The translations under genes were made by a program, and so were the position numbers. A stretch of 64,000 nucleotides of DNA from Pseudomonas baetica (GTDB lineage Bacteria > Pseudomonadota > Gammaproteobacteria > Pseudomonadales > Pseudomonadaceae). The stretch lies in the NCBI RefSeq assembly GCF_019733355.1, contig NZ_JAIHLQ010000012.1, forward strand, positions 62,001 through 126,000, read 5' to 3'. Numbering within the stretch: the first letter of the stretch is position 1; each line of letters starts with the position of its first letter. Positions 1-9,437 of this stretch are shown piece by piece. A model generated the notes under the pieces. That model saw only the letters and a list, made by a program, of their open reading frames with translations, was not told where the DNA came from and did not search any database.

Positions 1-447
1 TTCACCCCGCTGCCATTGCGCAGCGCCGCACCGCCCTACTCGCCGCATCGTTTCGACCCGCACCCGGGCGACAACATCGGCCTGATCGTCGAAGACCTGA
101 AGACTGGCGGCAAACTGTTCTATGCCCCGGGTCTGGGCAAGGTTGACGCGCCGTTGCTCGAGATCATGGCGGGCAGCGATTGCCTGCTGGTCGACGGCAC
201 AATGTGGGACGACGATGAAATGCAGCGCCGTGGCGTCGGCACCCGCACCGGTCGCGAGATGGGCCATCTGGCGCAGAACGGCCCTGGCGGCATGCTCGAA
301 GTGCTGGAACAGCTTCCCGAGCAACGCAAGGTGCTTATCCACATCAACAACACCAACCCGATTCTCGACGAGGATTCGCCGGAGCGCGCGGAACTGGCGC
401 GGCGTGATGTTGAAGTGGCGTTCGATGGCATGAGTATTGTGCTGTAA
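1..447 (+). CDS. pqqB: PqqB, PQQ biosynthesis metallo-hydrolase-fold protein (3' part only)
   Basis: The reading frame is open from the first base of the window, so the N-terminal half is missing; 148 codons plus a TAA stop are seen. The visible part has the PqqB C-terminal core: DNIGLIVED, a [13 protein letters not shown] stretch and [12 protein letters not shown] near the end. PqqB belongs to the metallo-beta-lactamase-fold family and acts in the cytoplasm on the PqqA-derived precursor late in PQQ synthesis. It is followed by pqqC, pqqD and pqqE in the usual order; pqqA should lie just upstream, outside the window. The identification rests on both sequence and gene order. The 132-bp gap to pqqC holds a REP pair, which is unusual inside an operon. 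Confidence 0.95.
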   Translation, partial: FTPLPLRSAAPPYSPHRFDPHPGDNIGLIVEDLKTGGKLFYAPGLGKVDAPLLEIMAGSDCLLVDGTMWDDDEMQRRGVGTRTGREMGHLAQNGPGGMLEVLEQLPEQRKVLIHINNTNPILDEDSPERAELARRDVEVAFDGMSIVL

Positions 448-461
448 GCCTTTGAGACCCC

Positions 462-530
462 CTTCGCGAGCAGGCTCGCTCCCACATTGGAATGCGATCA
501 ACCTGTGGGAGCGAGCCTGCTCGCGAAGAG
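462..530. repeat. REP pair, family A
   Basis: Two inverted copies of the Pseudomonas REP core (GCGAGCAGGCTCGCTCCCAC and its complement) face each other about 25 bp apart. The pair lies between pqqB and pqqC inside the operon and could form a large stem in the transcript. Confidence 0.9.
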
Positions 531-579
531 GCCAGTGCAAACAAAAGAGATTTCTAGGGTTGTTCCCCGGAGAACCGCA

Positions 580-1332
580 ATGACCGACACCCCGCTGTCC
601 AAAGCCGAATTCGAAGCCGCCCTGCGCGCCAAAGGCGCCTACTACCACATCCATCACCCGTATCACGTGGCGATGTACCAGGGCCGCGCCACCCGCGAAC
701 AGATTCAGGGCTGGGTCGCCAACCGCTTCTACTATCAGGTGAACATCCCCCTGAAGGACGCAGCGATCCTCGCCAATTGCCCGGATCGCGAAATCCGCCG
801 CGAGTGGATTCAGCGCCTGCTCGACCACGACGGCGCCCCCGGTGAAGACGGTGGTATCGAAGCGTGGTTGCGCTTGGGCCAAGCCGTCGGCCTCGATCCG
901 GATCAATTGCGTTCTCAGGAACTGGTATTGCCCGGCGTGCGCTTCGCCGTCGACGCCTACGTCAACTTCGCCCGCCGCGCCAGTTGGCAGGAAGCTGCCA
1001 GCAGTTCACTGACCGAACTGTTCGCGCCGCAGATCCACCAGTCACGCCTCGACAGTTGGCCGCAACATTACCCGTGGATCGATCCCGCCGGTTACGAATA
1101 TTTCCGCACCCGCCTCGGCCAAGCGCGCCGGGATGTCGAGCATGGCCTGGCGATCACCCTTGAGCACTACAAGACTCGCGAAGGTCAGGAGCGCATGCTG
1201 GAAATTCTCCAGTTCAAACTGGACATTCTTTGGAGCATGCTCGATGCCATGAGCATGGCTTACGAACTGAACCGCCCGCCCTATCACAGCGTGACCGAGC
1301 AACGGGTCTGGCATAAAGGAATCACCTTATGA
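580..1332 (+). CDS. pqqC: PqqC, pyrroloquinoline-quinone synthase
   Basis: This 250-residue protein starts at the ATG giving [19 protein letters not shown]. An in-frame ATG at 487 lies inside the REP pair and would add REP-encoded residues, so it is rejected. PqqC catalyses the cofactor-free, O2-dependent ring closure and eight-electron oxidation that yields PQQ. The length and all-helical composition fit the family, and the signature stretches [12 protein letters not shown] and the later [12 protein letters not shown] and YNRPPYHS-like C-terminus ([19 protein letters not shown]) are present. Its stop overlaps the pqqD start (ATGA), indicating translational coupling. PQQ serves periplasmic dehydrogenases such as glucose dehydrogenase. 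Confidence 0.97.
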   Translation: MTDTPLSKAEFEAALRAKGAYYHIHHPYHVAMYQGRATREQIQGWVANRFYYQVNIPLKDAAILANCPDREIRREWIQRLLDHDGAPGEDGGIEAWLRLGQAVGLDPDQLRSQELVLPGVRFAVDAYVNFARRASWQEAASSSLTELFAPQIHQSRLDSWPQHYPWIDPAGYEYFRTRLGQARRDVEHGLAITLEHYKTREGQERMLEILQFKLDILWSMLDAMSMAYELNRPPYHSVTEQRVWHKGITL

Positions 1333-1604
1333 GTTTCGACCGCAGCAAGATCCCGACCTGGCGCCCCGGCTACCGTTTCCAGTACGAGCCGGCGCAAAAG
1401 GGCCACGTGCTGCTGTACCCCGAAGGCATGATCAAACTCAACGACAGCGCTGCGCTGATCGGCGGTCTGATCGACGGTGAGCGCGATGTTGCAGCGATCA
1501 TCGGCGAACTCGACAAGCAGTTCCCCGGCGTGCCCGAACTCGGTGACGACATCGAGCAATTCATGGAGGTTGCCCGTGCGCAGCACTGGATCGAACTTGC
1601 CTGA
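1329..1604 (+). CDS. pqqD: PqqD, PqqA peptide chaperone
   Basis: A 91-residue protein of the RiPP recognition element type. PqqD binds the PqqA precursor peptide and presents it to the radical-SAM enzyme PqqE. The sequence starts [20 protein letters not shown] and contains [20 protein letters not shown], typical of PqqD. The ATG overlaps the pqqC stop codon by four bases (ATGA), and the pqqE start lies inside its 3' end, so the three genes are tightly coupled. Confidence 0.95.
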   Translation: MSFDRSKIPTWRPGYRFQYEPAQKGHVLLYPEGMIKLNDSAALIGGLIDGERDVAAIIGELDKQFPGVPELGDDIEQFMEVARAQHWIELA

Positions 1605-2748
1605 TTCATCGGTGCAAGTACCGCCCAAGCCAGAGATCGGCCTGCCGCTGTGGCTGCTCGCCGAGCTGACCTACCGCTGTCCGCTGCAATGCCCGTACTG
1701 CTCCAATCCGCTGGATTTCGCCGAGCAGGGCAAAGAGTTGAGCACCGAGCAGTGGATCAAGGTGTTCCGCGAGGCGCGGGAAATGGGCGCGGCGCAGTTG
1801 GGTTTTTCCGGTGGCGAACCGCTGGTGCGCCAGGATCTCGCCGAGCTGATCGGCGAGGCACGCAAGCTTGGGTTCTACACCAACCTGATCACCTCGGGCA
1901 TTGGGCTCACCGAGCAGAAAATCAGCGACTTCAAGAAGGCTGGCCTCGATCACATCCAGATCAGTTTTCAGGCCAGCGACGAGCAGGTGAACAACCTGCT
2001 CGCCGGCTCGAAAAAAGCTTTCGCGCAGAAGCTGGAAATGGCCCGTGCGGTGAAAGCCCACGGCTACCCGATGGTGCTGAACTTCGTCACTCATCGGCAC
2101 AACATCGACAAAATCGACCGCATCATCGAGCTGTGCATCGCGCTCGAAGCGGACTTCGTCGAACTCGCCACCTGCCAGTTCTACGGCTGGGCACAGCTCA
2201 ATCGTGTCGGTCTGCTGCCGACCCAGGAACAACTGGTGCGCGCTGAACGGATCACCAACGAATACCGCGCCAAGCTGGAAGCCGAAGGGCATCCGTGCAA
2301 GCTGATTTTCGTCACCCCGGACTACTACGAAGAACGCCCGAAAGCCTGCATGAACGGCTGGGGCAGCATCTTTCTGACCGTCACTCCGGACGGCACTGCC
2401 CTGCCCTGTCATGGCGCGCGACAACTGCCGGTACAATTTCCCAACGTGCGCGACCACAGCATGCAGCACATCTGGTACGACTCGTTCGGCTTCAACCGCT
2501 TTCGCGGGTACGACTGGATGCCCGAGCCGTGCCGCTCCTGCGATGAGAAGGAAAAGGACTTCGGCGGCTGTCGCTGCCAAGCGTTCATGCTCACGGGTGA
2601 CGCGAGCAATGCCGACCCGGTGTGCAGCAAATCCGAACATCACGGTGTGATCCTCAAGGCCCGTGAAGAAGCCGAGCACGCCACTCAAACCATCGAACAA
2701 TTGGCCTTTCGCAATGAACGAAACTCACGCCTCATCGCTAAAAGCTGA
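1576..2748 (+). CDS. pqqE: PqqE, radical SAM PqqA Glu-Tyr cross-linking enzyme
   Basis: A 390-residue radical SAM/SPASM protein. It forms the Glu-Tyr carbon-carbon bond in PqqA, the first committed step of PQQ synthesis. The SAM cluster cysteines are C35, C39 and C42 (CPLQCPYC), and cysteines for auxiliary Fe-S clusters lie in the SPASM C-terminus ([19 protein letters not shown]). I chose GTG at 1576 because GGAGG at 1565-1569 sits six bases upstream and the residues from there read smoothly into [22 protein letters not shown] farther ATG at 1477 would run through pqqD in another frame. The start lies 29 bases inside pqqD, and the 3' end overlaps the downstream peptidase gene by 35 bases. Confidence 0.95.
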   Translation: MRSTGSNLPDSSVQVPPKPEIGLPLWLLAELTYRCPLQCPYCSNPLDFAEQGKELSTEQWIKVFREAREMGAAQLGFSGGEPLVRQDLAELIGEARKLGFYTNLITSGIGLTEQKISDFKKAGLDHIQISFQASDEQVNNLLAGSKKAFAQKLEMARAVKAHGYPMVLNFVTHRHNIDKIDRIIELCIALEADFVELATCQFYGWAQLNRVGLLPTQEQLVRAERITNEYRAKLEAEGHPCKLIFVTPDYYEERPKACMNGWGSIFLTVTPDGTALPCHGARQLPVQFPNVRDHSMQHIWYDSFGFNRFRGYDWMPEPCRSCDEKEKDFGGCRCQAFMLTGDASNADPVCSKSEHHGVILKAREEAEHATQTIEQLAFRNERNSRLIAKS

Positions 2749-4525
2749 GCCTTTTAGCGCCGCTCAAGCCGTCGCCGCCGGGATGGATTTCGCCGAACTG
2801 CAACTGGGTAGCAACGGTTTGTTCTGGAATGAATATCGACCGGAGGATGCGACGTGCCGGATCTGGCATTGGCGCGATGGCGTGGCGAGATGTCTGACAC
2901 CCGAAGGCTTCAGCGTGCGCAGCCGCGTGTACGAATATGGTGGTGGGGCGTTTTGTCTGACGCCCGACGGGGTGGTTTTCGTCGGAGAGGCGGATCAGCA
3001 GTTGTATCGACAGGCGCTGGATGGTCAGCCTGAAGCGCTGACGTCGGGTGAGTGTCGCTACGGCGATCTGCATGTTGCCCAGGGTCGGGTCTTGGCAGTG
3101 GAGGAACACCACGATCAGCATCGTTTGGTCGCGATTGATCTGGCTGACGGCACACGTCATCTGCTGGCCGAGGGCGCGGACTTTTATGCCGCGCCGATCA
3201 TCAGCCCGGATGGCCAGCGTTTGGCGTGGATCGAGTGGAGCCGGCCGCATCAGCCGTGGACTTCGACTCGGTTGATGGTGGCTGGGCGCTCGGCTGACGG
3301 GGGCTTTTCCGCGCCACGTTGCCTGGCGGGTGACGGGGTTGAGGAGTCGATCCAGCAACCGCGATTCAATACCGAAAACCGCTTGTTTTGTCTGACTGAT
3401 CGCGGCGGATTCTGGCAGCCGTGGGGCGAAACAGACGATGGTCTGCAAGCGTTGCCAAGCGCCGAAGCCGATCATGCGCCTGCGCCGTGGCAACTGGGTG
3501 GCTGCAGTTGGTTACCCGTTGGCGATGGCTATCTGGCCAGTTGGAGTGAAGGCGGTTTCGGCCGCCTCGCGCTGAACGGCGAAGACTTCACCGGCGACTA
3601 CAGCCGCTTCCGTCATCTCGCGCTGGATCAGCCATTCATCTATTGCATCGCGGCCTCACCGATCAGCCCTTCGGCAGTGATCGCCATTGATCGCGCATCC
3701 CACGAAGTAAAAGTGCTGGCTGGTGGTGTTGCACCGTTGCCCGCCGAACGCATCAGCCGTCCACAAACCCTGCGTTACCCCAGCGGTTCGGGGGAGGCTC
3801 ACGGGTTCTTTTATCCGGCCATGAGCGGTGAAGTGAAACCGCCGCTGGTGGTGTTCATCCATGGCGGCCCAACCTCGGCCTGCTACCCGATGCTTGACCC
3901 GCGCATCCAGTATTGGACGCAACGCGGCTTCGCCGTCGCTGACCTCAACTATCGCGGCAGCAGCGGTTATGGCCGCGAATATCGGCAGGCGTTGCATCTG
4001 AGCTGGGGCGATGTGGATGTCGAAGATGCCTGCGCAGTGGTGGGGTATCTCGCCGCACAAGGGCTGATCGACGCTGAACGTGCGTTCATCCGTGGCGGCA
4101 GCGCGGGCGGCTACACCACGCTTTGTGCCTTGGCGTTTCATCAGGTGTTTCGTGCCGGCGCCAGCCTTTATGGGGTCAGCGATCCGGTGGCTTTGGCTAG
4201 AGCGACGCACAAGTTCGAGGGTGATTATCTGGATTGGCTGATCGGCGATCCCGAGCAAGACGCCGAACGCTACGCCGCCCGCACGCCGTTGCTGCATGCG
4301 AGCAATATCCGCGTACCGGTGATTTTCTTTCAGGGCGAACTGGACGCCGTCGTGGTGCCGCAACAGACCCGCGACATGGCCGAGGCGCTGGAGCGCAACG
4401 GCATTGCGGTCGAGGCGCATTACTACGCCGATGAGCACCATGGCTTCCGCCGCGCAGTCAATCAGGCGCATGCGTTGGAGCAGGAGTGGAAGTTTTATCG
4501 GCGGGTGATGGGGTTGGCGGACTGA
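2714..4525 (+). CDS. S9 prolyl-oligopeptidase family peptidase of the PQQ operon
   Basis: A 603-residue protein with a beta-propeller-like N-terminal part and a C-terminal alpha/beta hydrolase domain (roughly from residue 360). The triad is visible: Ser463 in GGSAGGY, Asp544 in QGELDAVV and His576 in DEHHGF. The oxyanion-hole sequence VFIHGGPTS is also present. No signal peptide is seen, so it is probably cytoplasmic. The ATG at 2714 lies 35 bases inside pqqE. In Pseudomonas pqq operons a peptidase of this type follows pqqE (named pqqG or pqqM in different strains). A role in trimming PqqA-derived peptides or other proline-containing peptides is inference; the names conflict, so I give no symbol. 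Confidence 0.88.
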   Translation: MNETHASSLKAEPFSAAQAVAAGMDFAELQLGSNGLFWNEYRPEDATCRIWHWRDGVARCLTPEGFSVRSRVYEYGGGAFCLTPDGVVFVGEADQQLYRQALDGQPEALTSGECRYGDLHVAQGRVLAVEEHHDQHRLVAIDLADGTRHLLAEGADFYAAPIISPDGQRLAWIEWSRPHQPWTSTRLMVAGRSADGGFSAPRCLAGDGVEESIQQPRFNTENRLFCLTDRGGFWQPWGETDDGLQALPSAEADHAPAPWQLGGCSWLPVGDGYLASWSEGGFGRLALNGEDFTGDYSRFRHLALDQPFIYCIAASPISPSAVIAIDRASHEVKVLAGGVAPLPAERISRPQTLRYPSGSGEAHGFFYPAMSGEVKPPLVVFIHGGPTSACYPMLDPRIQYWTQRGFAVADLNYRGSSGYGREYRQALHLSWGDVDVEDACAVVGYLAAQGLIDAERAFIRGGSAGGYTTLCALAFHQVFRAGASLYGVSDPVALARATHKFEGDYLDWLIGDPEQDAERYAARTPLLHASNIRVPVIFFQGELDAVVVPQQTRDMAEALERNGIAVEAHYYADEHHGFRRAVNQAHALEQEWKFYRRVMGLAD

Positions 4526-4562
4526 GATCCACACCCACTTTCATCCATCGAGTCGCCCCATT

Positions 4563-4637
4563 GGCGAGCAAGCCCGCTCCCACAGGGGATTTGTGAACAA
4601 CACAGATCCCGTGTGGGAGCGGGCTTGCTCGCGAAGA
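4563..4637. repeat. REP pair, family A
   Basis: Inverted REP cores GCGAGCAAGCCCGCTCCCAC and its complement lie downstream of the pqq operon. The pair may shield the operon mRNA end. Confidence 0.9.
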
Positions 4638-4660
4638 CTATTCACCTGACGCCGCAGAAC

Positions 4661-4819
4661 TCAACGCTTGGCAATGATGTACACCGCATGCACGATCCCG
4701 GGAATATAGCCGCACAACGTCAGCAGAATGTTCAACCAGAACGCCCCGCCAAACCCGACCTGCAGAAACACACCCAGCGGCGGTAACAGAATAGCGATGA
4801 TGATGCGAATAAAGTCCAT
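4661..4819 (-). CDS. YqaE/Pmp3-family small membrane protein
   Basis: A 52-residue protein read on the minus strand, beginning MDFIRIIIAILLPPLG and ending HAVYIIAKR. It has the family layout: two hydrophobic helices (about residues 4-22 and 27-49), the LLPPLGVFLQ turn, a FWLNILLTLCGYIPG core and a short basic tail. Members of this family (PF01679) are plasma-membrane proteolipids linked to membrane potential and salt or stress responses; the function in Pseudomonas is not established. It stands alone between REP repeats and the aminotransferase terminator. Confidence 0.9.
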   Translation of the reverse strand: MDFIRIIIAILLPPLGVFLQVGFGGAFWLNILLTLCGYIPGIVHAVYIIAKR

Positions 4820-4929
4820 GGGGCAGCTCCTGAGTGGGGGGCTGGCTCATTTGAGCCATACAAACTAATCGACCTTTACCGTTCGTCAGGGTTCACTGCG
4901 TCTGCCTGCTGTTTGCCAGTACCGCGTAC

Positions 4930-4969
4930 AAAAAAACGCCCCACGCCAAAAGAATCAGGCGTAGGGCGT
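4930..4969 (-). terminator. Rho-independent terminator of the aminotransferase gene
   Basis: On the minus strand a GC-rich stem (ACGCCCTACGCC pairing with GGCGTGGGGCGT, one mismatch) is followed by seven T. It lies about 50 bases after the stop of the gene at 5017-6285. Confidence 0.85.
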
Positions 4970-5016
4970 GCGTTATACCGCGAGACGGTTCTTGAATTCG
5001 GGTAGGACAGTTCGGA

Positions 5017-6285
5017 TCAGACGGCAATCCCTTTGCGGCATTGCAACTGTGCGGTACGCACGCGGGAGAAGGCTCGGGCCAGGCGCAGGAGCATTTCGTC
5101 GATGTTGGCTTTACTGACGGTGAGCGCCGGGGTGAAGCGCACGCAGTCGGGTTGCGCAGCGGTGAGCAGCAGGCCTTCGTGCAGCGCGGCCTGGATCACC
5201 GCTTCGGCTGAATCGTCCGACAGGGTGAGGCCCCAGAACAGCCCTTGGCCACGCAACTCGCCGTGGCCGTAGCGACGGGCCAAACGCACAAGACCTTCGC
5301 GCAGATGCTGGCCATTGTCTTTGACCTGTTCGAGAAAGGCCCGGTCCTGCACGCTGTCGAGTACCGCCAGACCGGCCGCTGTCATCAGCGCATTACCGTG
5401 ATGCGTGCCGCCCAGTTCGCCGGGTTCGAAACAGCAGGCTTGGCCTCGCGCCAGCAGCGCCGCCAATGGCACGCCACCGCCCAGACCTTTGCCCAGTACG
5501 ACGATATCGGCACGAACGCCGTAGGATTGTTCGGCAAGCAAGGTACCGCAGCGGCCGATGCCGGTCTGCACTTCGTCGAGAATCAGCAGAATGCCCAATT
5601 CGCGGCACAGACGCTCAACGCCTTTGAGGTAATGCTCGGTGGCCGGAACCACCCCGGCATCGCTCTGGATCGGCTCCAGCATGATGGCTACGGTCTGCGC
5701 ATCAACCGCCGCGTGCAGCGCCGGCAAATCGTTGAACGGCACCCGATCGAAACCTGGCAGCAACGGAGCGAAGCGGTTGGGCAGGTTGCCACTGTCCGAC
5801 GCTGAAATCGCCGCCAGACTACGGCCATGACAGCCCTGTTTCGCGGCGATGATCCGCGAGGCGCCACCGCGATGCAGTTGGCCCCACTTGCGCGCCAGTT
5901 TGATCGCCGCCTCACAGGCTTCGCTGCCGCTGTTGAGCAGATAAGCCTGGTCGCAGGAGGTGCTGGCGCAGAGCCGTTCGGTGAGGCTGAGCATGCCGCG
6001 ATTGTGCAGGTTGAAACCGGGGTTGATCAGCGCCTGGGCTTGACTGGTGATGGCTTTGACCAGCGTTGAAGGGCTGTGACCGAGACTGTTGGCGCCGTCG
6101 GCCTGGGAAAAGTCCAGATAAGCGCGGTCGTTGCTGTCCCATAGCCATGAACCTTGGCCCCGGACGAACACCTGTTGTGGTCGCTCAACGCTCGGCATCA
6201 GGCGCTCGCCTGTGTCGGGTTGGCCGGCCTCGAATGTGAGGTCATCAAGGCTTGGCGTCTGACGCCGCAAACTGAACAGATTCAT
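5017..6285 (-). CDS. Class III PLP aminotransferase (acetylornithine/GABA aminotransferase-like)
   Basis: A 422-residue fold-type I aminotransferase. The PLP lysine is Lys266 in VLGKGLGGG; the LILDEVQTGIGRCG strand with the PLP Asp and the LLNSGSEACEAAIKLARKW phosphate-binding region are present. Members convert acetylornithine, ornithine, GABA or related omega-amino compounds with 2-oxoglutarate; the substrate cannot be read from sequence. It is divergent from a LysR regulator, which probably controls it. A hairpin in its leader covers the ribosome binding site. It is not in an arginine-biosynthesis cluster, so I do not call it ArgD. Confidence 0.85.
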   Translation of the reverse strand: MNLFSLRRQTPSLDDLTFEAGQPDTGERLMPSVERPQQVFVRGQGSWLWDSNDRAYLDFSQADGANSLGHSPSTLVKAITSQAQALINPGFNLHNRGMLSLTERLCASTSCDQAYLLNSGSEACEAAIKLARKWGQLHRGGASRIIAAKQGCHGRSLAAISASDSGNLPNRFAPLLPGFDRVPFNDLPALHAAVDAQTVAIMLEPIQSDAGVVPATEHYLKGVERLCRELGILLILDEVQTGIGRCGTLLAEQSYGVRADIVVLGKGLGGGVPLAALLARGQACCFEPGELGGTHHGNALMTAAGLAVLDSVQDRAFLEQVKDNGQHLREGLVRLARRYGHGELRGQGLFWGLTLSDDSAEAVIQAALHEGLLLTAAQPDCVRFTPALTVSKANIDEMLLRLARAFSRVRTAQLQCRKGIAV

Positions 6286-6290
6286 TGAGT

Positions 6291-6310
6291 AAAACCTCGA
6301 TTGAGGTTTT
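6291..6310 (-). promoter_or_regulatory. Leader hairpin covering the aminotransferase RBS, or LysR operator
   Basis: A perfect 8-bp inverted repeat, AAAACCTC-N4-GAGGTTTT, begins five bases before the aminotransferase ATG. On the minus-strand mRNA the second arm contains GAGG at a normal Shine-Dalgarno distance, so the stem would mask it. The same dyad could instead be a protein-binding site. Confidence 0.6.
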
Positions 6311-6454
6311 TTGAACTGCCTATGTAAACACTGTCGAAGCGAACGCTAGTCATCGCGCTGTCTGGCCCTGTAAGCCTCGTGAATGCGGTTAGACTAGGCT
6401 CACTGACGGCTTCGGGCCATTTCGATTTCCCAGCATTTTCGATAAGCATTACTT

Positions 6455-7384
6455 ATGGATTTCAAACAACTGCGTTATTTCGTCGCGGTCTACGAAGAAG
6501 GCCATGTCGGCCGGGCCGCTGAGCGGCTGTCGATTTCGCAACCGGCGTTGTCGCAGCAGATCCGTCAGCTCGAGCAGAACCTCGATGTCACGCTGTTCGA
6601 GCGCAGCAGCAAACGCCTGCTGCCGACGCTGGCTGCGCACACGCTGTACAACCACGCTTTGCCCTTGCTCGATGGCTTGCAACGGGCGCGGGAGGCGCTG
6701 GGTAACTTCAAAGGTCAGGCGTTGCGCACGCTGGCGATTGGTGTACTGCAAACCGTCCACACCAGCCTGGTGCCGCAACTGCTCGAACGCGTACGCAAGG
6801 CCCAACCGCATCTCGTTGTGCAGATCTATGAGTTGACCGGGCTGGAGATCGAACGGCGGCTGCTCAATGGTTCGCTGGACATCGGCATCAGTTATCTACC
6901 GCCGCGCCAACCGGGCCTCCATGGCGTGATGCTGTACGAAGATGAACTGACGCTGGTCATCCCGGCGGATCATCCATTGCGTGAATTCAAGAAAGTCTCG
7001 ATGCGCCAAGCGGCCGAATTGCCGATGTTGCTGCTGGGGGAAGAATTTCAGATTCGTCAGATCTGGCAGGCGCAGCTAACCAGCCTCGGACGGCGCCCGC
7101 AGGTACAGGCCGAGCTGAACAATATGGTGGGGATTCTCGACAGTCTGCCGCACACCAAACTGGCGACGGTGCTGCCGGGACGTTCTCAGAAGGAGTACCA
7201 CGATCAGGATCTGCTGTGGAAACCGCTGAGCGAACCTCGGGTGCCGTTGAAAGTCGGGCTGGTGTGTCGCGATGTGCAACGTCAGCAGGCGTCTTTGGCG
7301 CTATTGCGGACATTGCTGGAAGAGGTGATGGCGCGTGAGGAGAGACCGCTCACAGGCGCACCGCCACTGGCCCCCTTGGCCTGA
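6455..7384 (+). CDS. LysR-family transcriptional regulator
   Basis: A 309-residue LysR regulator. The winged helix-turn-helix occupies residues 1-60 (MDFKQLRYFVAVYEEGHVGRAA, then SQPALSQQIRQLEQ), followed by a periplasmic-binding-like effector domain from about residue 90. The overall character is CynR/CysB-like, with a short C-terminal extension rich in Pro and Ala. It is transcribed away from the class III aminotransferase across a 169-bp intergenic region, the standard LysR arrangement, so that gene is the likely target. The effector is unknown. Confidence 0.92.
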   Translation: MDFKQLRYFVAVYEEGHVGRAAERLSISQPALSQQIRQLEQNLDVTLFERSSKRLLPTLAAHTLYNHALPLLDGLQRAREALGNFKGQALRTLAIGVLQTVHTSLVPQLLERVRKAQPHLVVQIYELTGLEIERRLLNGSLDIGISYLPPRQPGLHGVMLYEDELTLVIPADHPLREFKKVSMRQAAELPMLLLGEEFQIRQIWQAQLTSLGRRPQVQAELNNMVGILDSLPHTKLATVLPGRSQKEYHDQDLLWKPLSEPRVPLKVGLVCRDVQRQQASLALLRTLLEEVMAREERPLTGAPPLAPLA

Positions 7385-7402
7385 GACTTTTCTGCGGGAA
7401 AA

Positions 7403-7427
7403 AGAAAACCCCGCCGAAGCGGGGCTT
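7403..7427. terminator. Bidirectional terminator-like hairpin
   Basis: The stem CCCCGC-CGAA-GCGGGG follows the lysR stop by about 20 bases. It is flanked by AAAA on the left and CTTT on the right. It fits better as a minus-strand terminator (four T) but could serve both convergent genes. Confidence 0.65.
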
Positions 7428-7579
7428 TGCAGACTGTTTCCCTGACATCCATTTCACTCCGCCACCCTGGCAGAATCCTACGTGTCCGTGTTGTTGCTTT
7501 GCGCTTCCTGCGCGACGTCCATGAAATGTAGATTAGCCGTGGATCCAATCTACGCCTATGGGAGAACAGCAGCACGTCG

Positions 7580-7597
7580 TGTAAGCGAATGCTTACA
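7580..7597. promoter_or_regulatory. 7-bp inverted repeat, function unknown
   Basis: TGTAAGC-GAAT-GCTTACA lies just beyond the 3' end of the first acyl-CoA dehydrogenase gene and downstream of lysR. It has no T-run and is not near a start codon, so neither a terminator nor an operator role is supported. Confidence 0.35.
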
Positions 7598-7610
7598 TGA
7601 CGTTACATCA

Positions 7611-9389
7611 TCAGAATTGCGCCGCCTCCAGCAGGAACAGCGACTCGCTGCCAGCCTTTACCGACGCGCTCAACGAGTGAATACGCGGCAGCAGACGGGC
7701 GAAGTAGAAGCGTGCAGTGCCAAGCTTGCTGGCATAGAAATCTTCCTGCGCTTCTTTGCCCAATGCGGCTTTGGCCATCAATGCCCACATGTAGGCGTAA
7801 GCGGTGTAGCCAAACGCTTGCAAATATTCGACCGACGCCGCGCCGATTTCGTTCGGGTTGTTTTTTGCCCGATCCAGCAGCCATGCGGTCAACTCGTCGA
7901 GGGTGTCGACAGCCTCGTTCAGCGGCTTGGTGAATTCGCCCAGATCAGTACTGGCGGTTGCGGTGAAATGGCGGATCTCGTCAGCGAACAGTTTGTAGAA
8001 CGCACCGCCGCTACCGACGATCTTGCGTCCGACCAAATCCAGCGCCTGAATGCCGTTGGTGCCTTCGTAGATTTGGGTAATGCGTACGTCGCGCACCAGT
8101 TGCTCCTGGCCCCATTCACGAATGTAGCCATGACCGCCGAAAACCTGCTGGCCGAGGACGGTGGTTTCCAGACCCAGATCAGTCAGGAACGCCTTGGCCA
8201 CCGGCGTCAGCAACGCGACCAGATCTTCCGCACGCTTGCGCGTGGTCACGTCTTCGCTGAACTTGGCGGTGTCGAGTTGCATCGCGACGTAGGTGGAGAA
8301 CGCACGCCCACCTTCGTTCGAGGCTTTCATGGTCAGCAGCATGCGACGCACGTCTGGGTGGACGATGATCGGGTCAGCCACTTTGTCTTTGTTCTGCGCG
8401 CCGGTCGGCGAACGGCTCTGCAGACGGTCACGGGCGTATTCAACGGCGTTCTGATACGAGCGCTCGCCAGTCGCCAGACCTTGAATACCGACACCCAGAC
8501 GTTCGTAGTTCATCATGGTGAACATCGCGGCCAAGCCTTTGTTCGGCTCGCCGACCAGATACCCAACGGCTTCGTCGAAGTTCATCACACAGGTCGCGGA
8601 CGCCTGAATGCCCATCTTGTGTTCGATCGAACCGCAATTGGCCGGGTTACGCGCGCCCAGGCTGCCATCGGCATTGACCATGAACTTCGGCACCAGGAAC
8701 AGCGAAATACCTTTCGGACCGGCCGGAGCGTCCGGCAGTTTGGCCAACACCAGGTGGATGATGTTTTCAGTGAGGTCGTGTTCGCCACCGGTGATGAAGA
8801 TCTTGGTGCCGCTGACCTTGTAGGAACCGTCGGCCTGCGGCTCTGCCTTGGTGCGGATGATGCCCAGGTCGGTGCCGGCATGCGGCTCGGTCAGGCACAT
8901 GGAACCGGCCCAGACGCCAGCGTACATGTTCGGCAGGTACGCGGCTTTCAACTCTTCGCTGGCATGGGCGTTGATCGACAGGCAAGCACCGGCGGTCAGC
9001 ATCGGGTACAGACCGAAGGACAGGCTGGCGGAGTTGACCATTTCTTCGACCTGGGCCGACACGGCTTTGGGCATGCCCATGCCGCCGTATTGCGGATCAC
9101 CGCCAACACCGACCCAGCCGCCTTCAGCGTAAGTCTGATAGGCCTGCGGGAAACCGGCCGGCGTGGTGACGGCACCGTCGGCCCAGTGACAGCCTTCTTC
9201 GTCAGCGGCACGGCTCAGCGGCGCAATGCTTTTACTGGTGACCTTGCCGGCCTCTTCGAGAATCGCTTCAACCGTTTCGGCATCAACGGTCTCTGCCAGT
9301 GCCGGCAACTCAGCCCAGAGTTTGGCGACTTCGAATACTTCATTGAGGACGAAGCGCATATCGCGCAGCGGCGCTTTGTAGTCAGCCAT
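7611..9389 (-). CDS. Long acyl-CoA dehydrogenase (FadE2-like)
   Basis: A 592-residue FAD acyl-CoA dehydrogenase of the long (about 600 aa) bacterial type, which has an extra C-terminal helical domain. The order is an N-terminal extension, dehydrogenase N, middle (MCLTEPHAGTDLG) and C domains, then the extra domain. The catalytic base is expected at Glu442 in IYEGTNGIQALDLVGRK. It oxidises acyl-CoA to trans-2-enoyl-CoA and passes electrons to ETF in the cytoplasm. It is one of three paralogues in 7.2 kb. In P. aeruginosa related neighbouring genes are named fadE1 and fadE2 with different chain-length preference; assignment as the medium-chain type is from memory of gene order and needs an alignment. 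Confidence 0.93.
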   Translation of the reverse strand: MADYKAPLRDMRFVLNEVFEVAKLWAELPALAETVDAETVEAILEEAGKVTSKSIAPLSRAADEEGCHWADGAVTTPAGFPQAYQTYAEGGWVGVGGDPQYGGMGMPKAVSAQVEEMVNSASLSFGLYPMLTAGACLSINAHASEELKAAYLPNMYAGVWAGSMCLTEPHAGTDLGIIRTKAEPQADGSYKVSGTKIFITGGEHDLTENIIHLVLAKLPDAPAGPKGISLFLVPKFMVNADGSLGARNPANCGSIEHKMGIQASATCVMNFDEAVGYLVGEPNKGLAAMFTMMNYERLGVGIQGLATGERSYQNAVEYARDRLQSRSPTGAQNKDKVADPIIVHPDVRRMLLTMKASNEGGRAFSTYVAMQLDTAKFSEDVTTRKRAEDLVALLTPVAKAFLTDLGLETTVLGQQVFGGHGYIREWGQEQLVRDVRITQIYEGTNGIQALDLVGRKIVGSGGAFYKLFADEIRHFTATASTDLGEFTKPLNEAVDTLDELTAWLLDRAKNNPNEIGAASVEYLQAFGYTAYAYMWALMAKAALGKEAQEDFYASKLGTARFYFARLLPRIHSLSASVKAGSESLFLLEAAQF

Positions 9390-9437
9390 GGCAAACCTCG
9401 CAAGATCTAAACAGGTGATTCGTGGAATGGTGCTTTC

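Noticed and set aside
487..579. 31-residue N-terminal extension of PqqC
   Set aside because: The extension would be translated from the REP pair; the conserved start [11 protein letters not shown] lies at 580.
7482..9410. 642-residue open frame on the plus strand opposite the first acyl-CoA dehydrogenase
   Set aside because: It is a shadow of a real gene in high-GC DNA. Its translation is rich in Arg, Gly, Gln and His without motifs; the minus-strand frame has clear family motifs.
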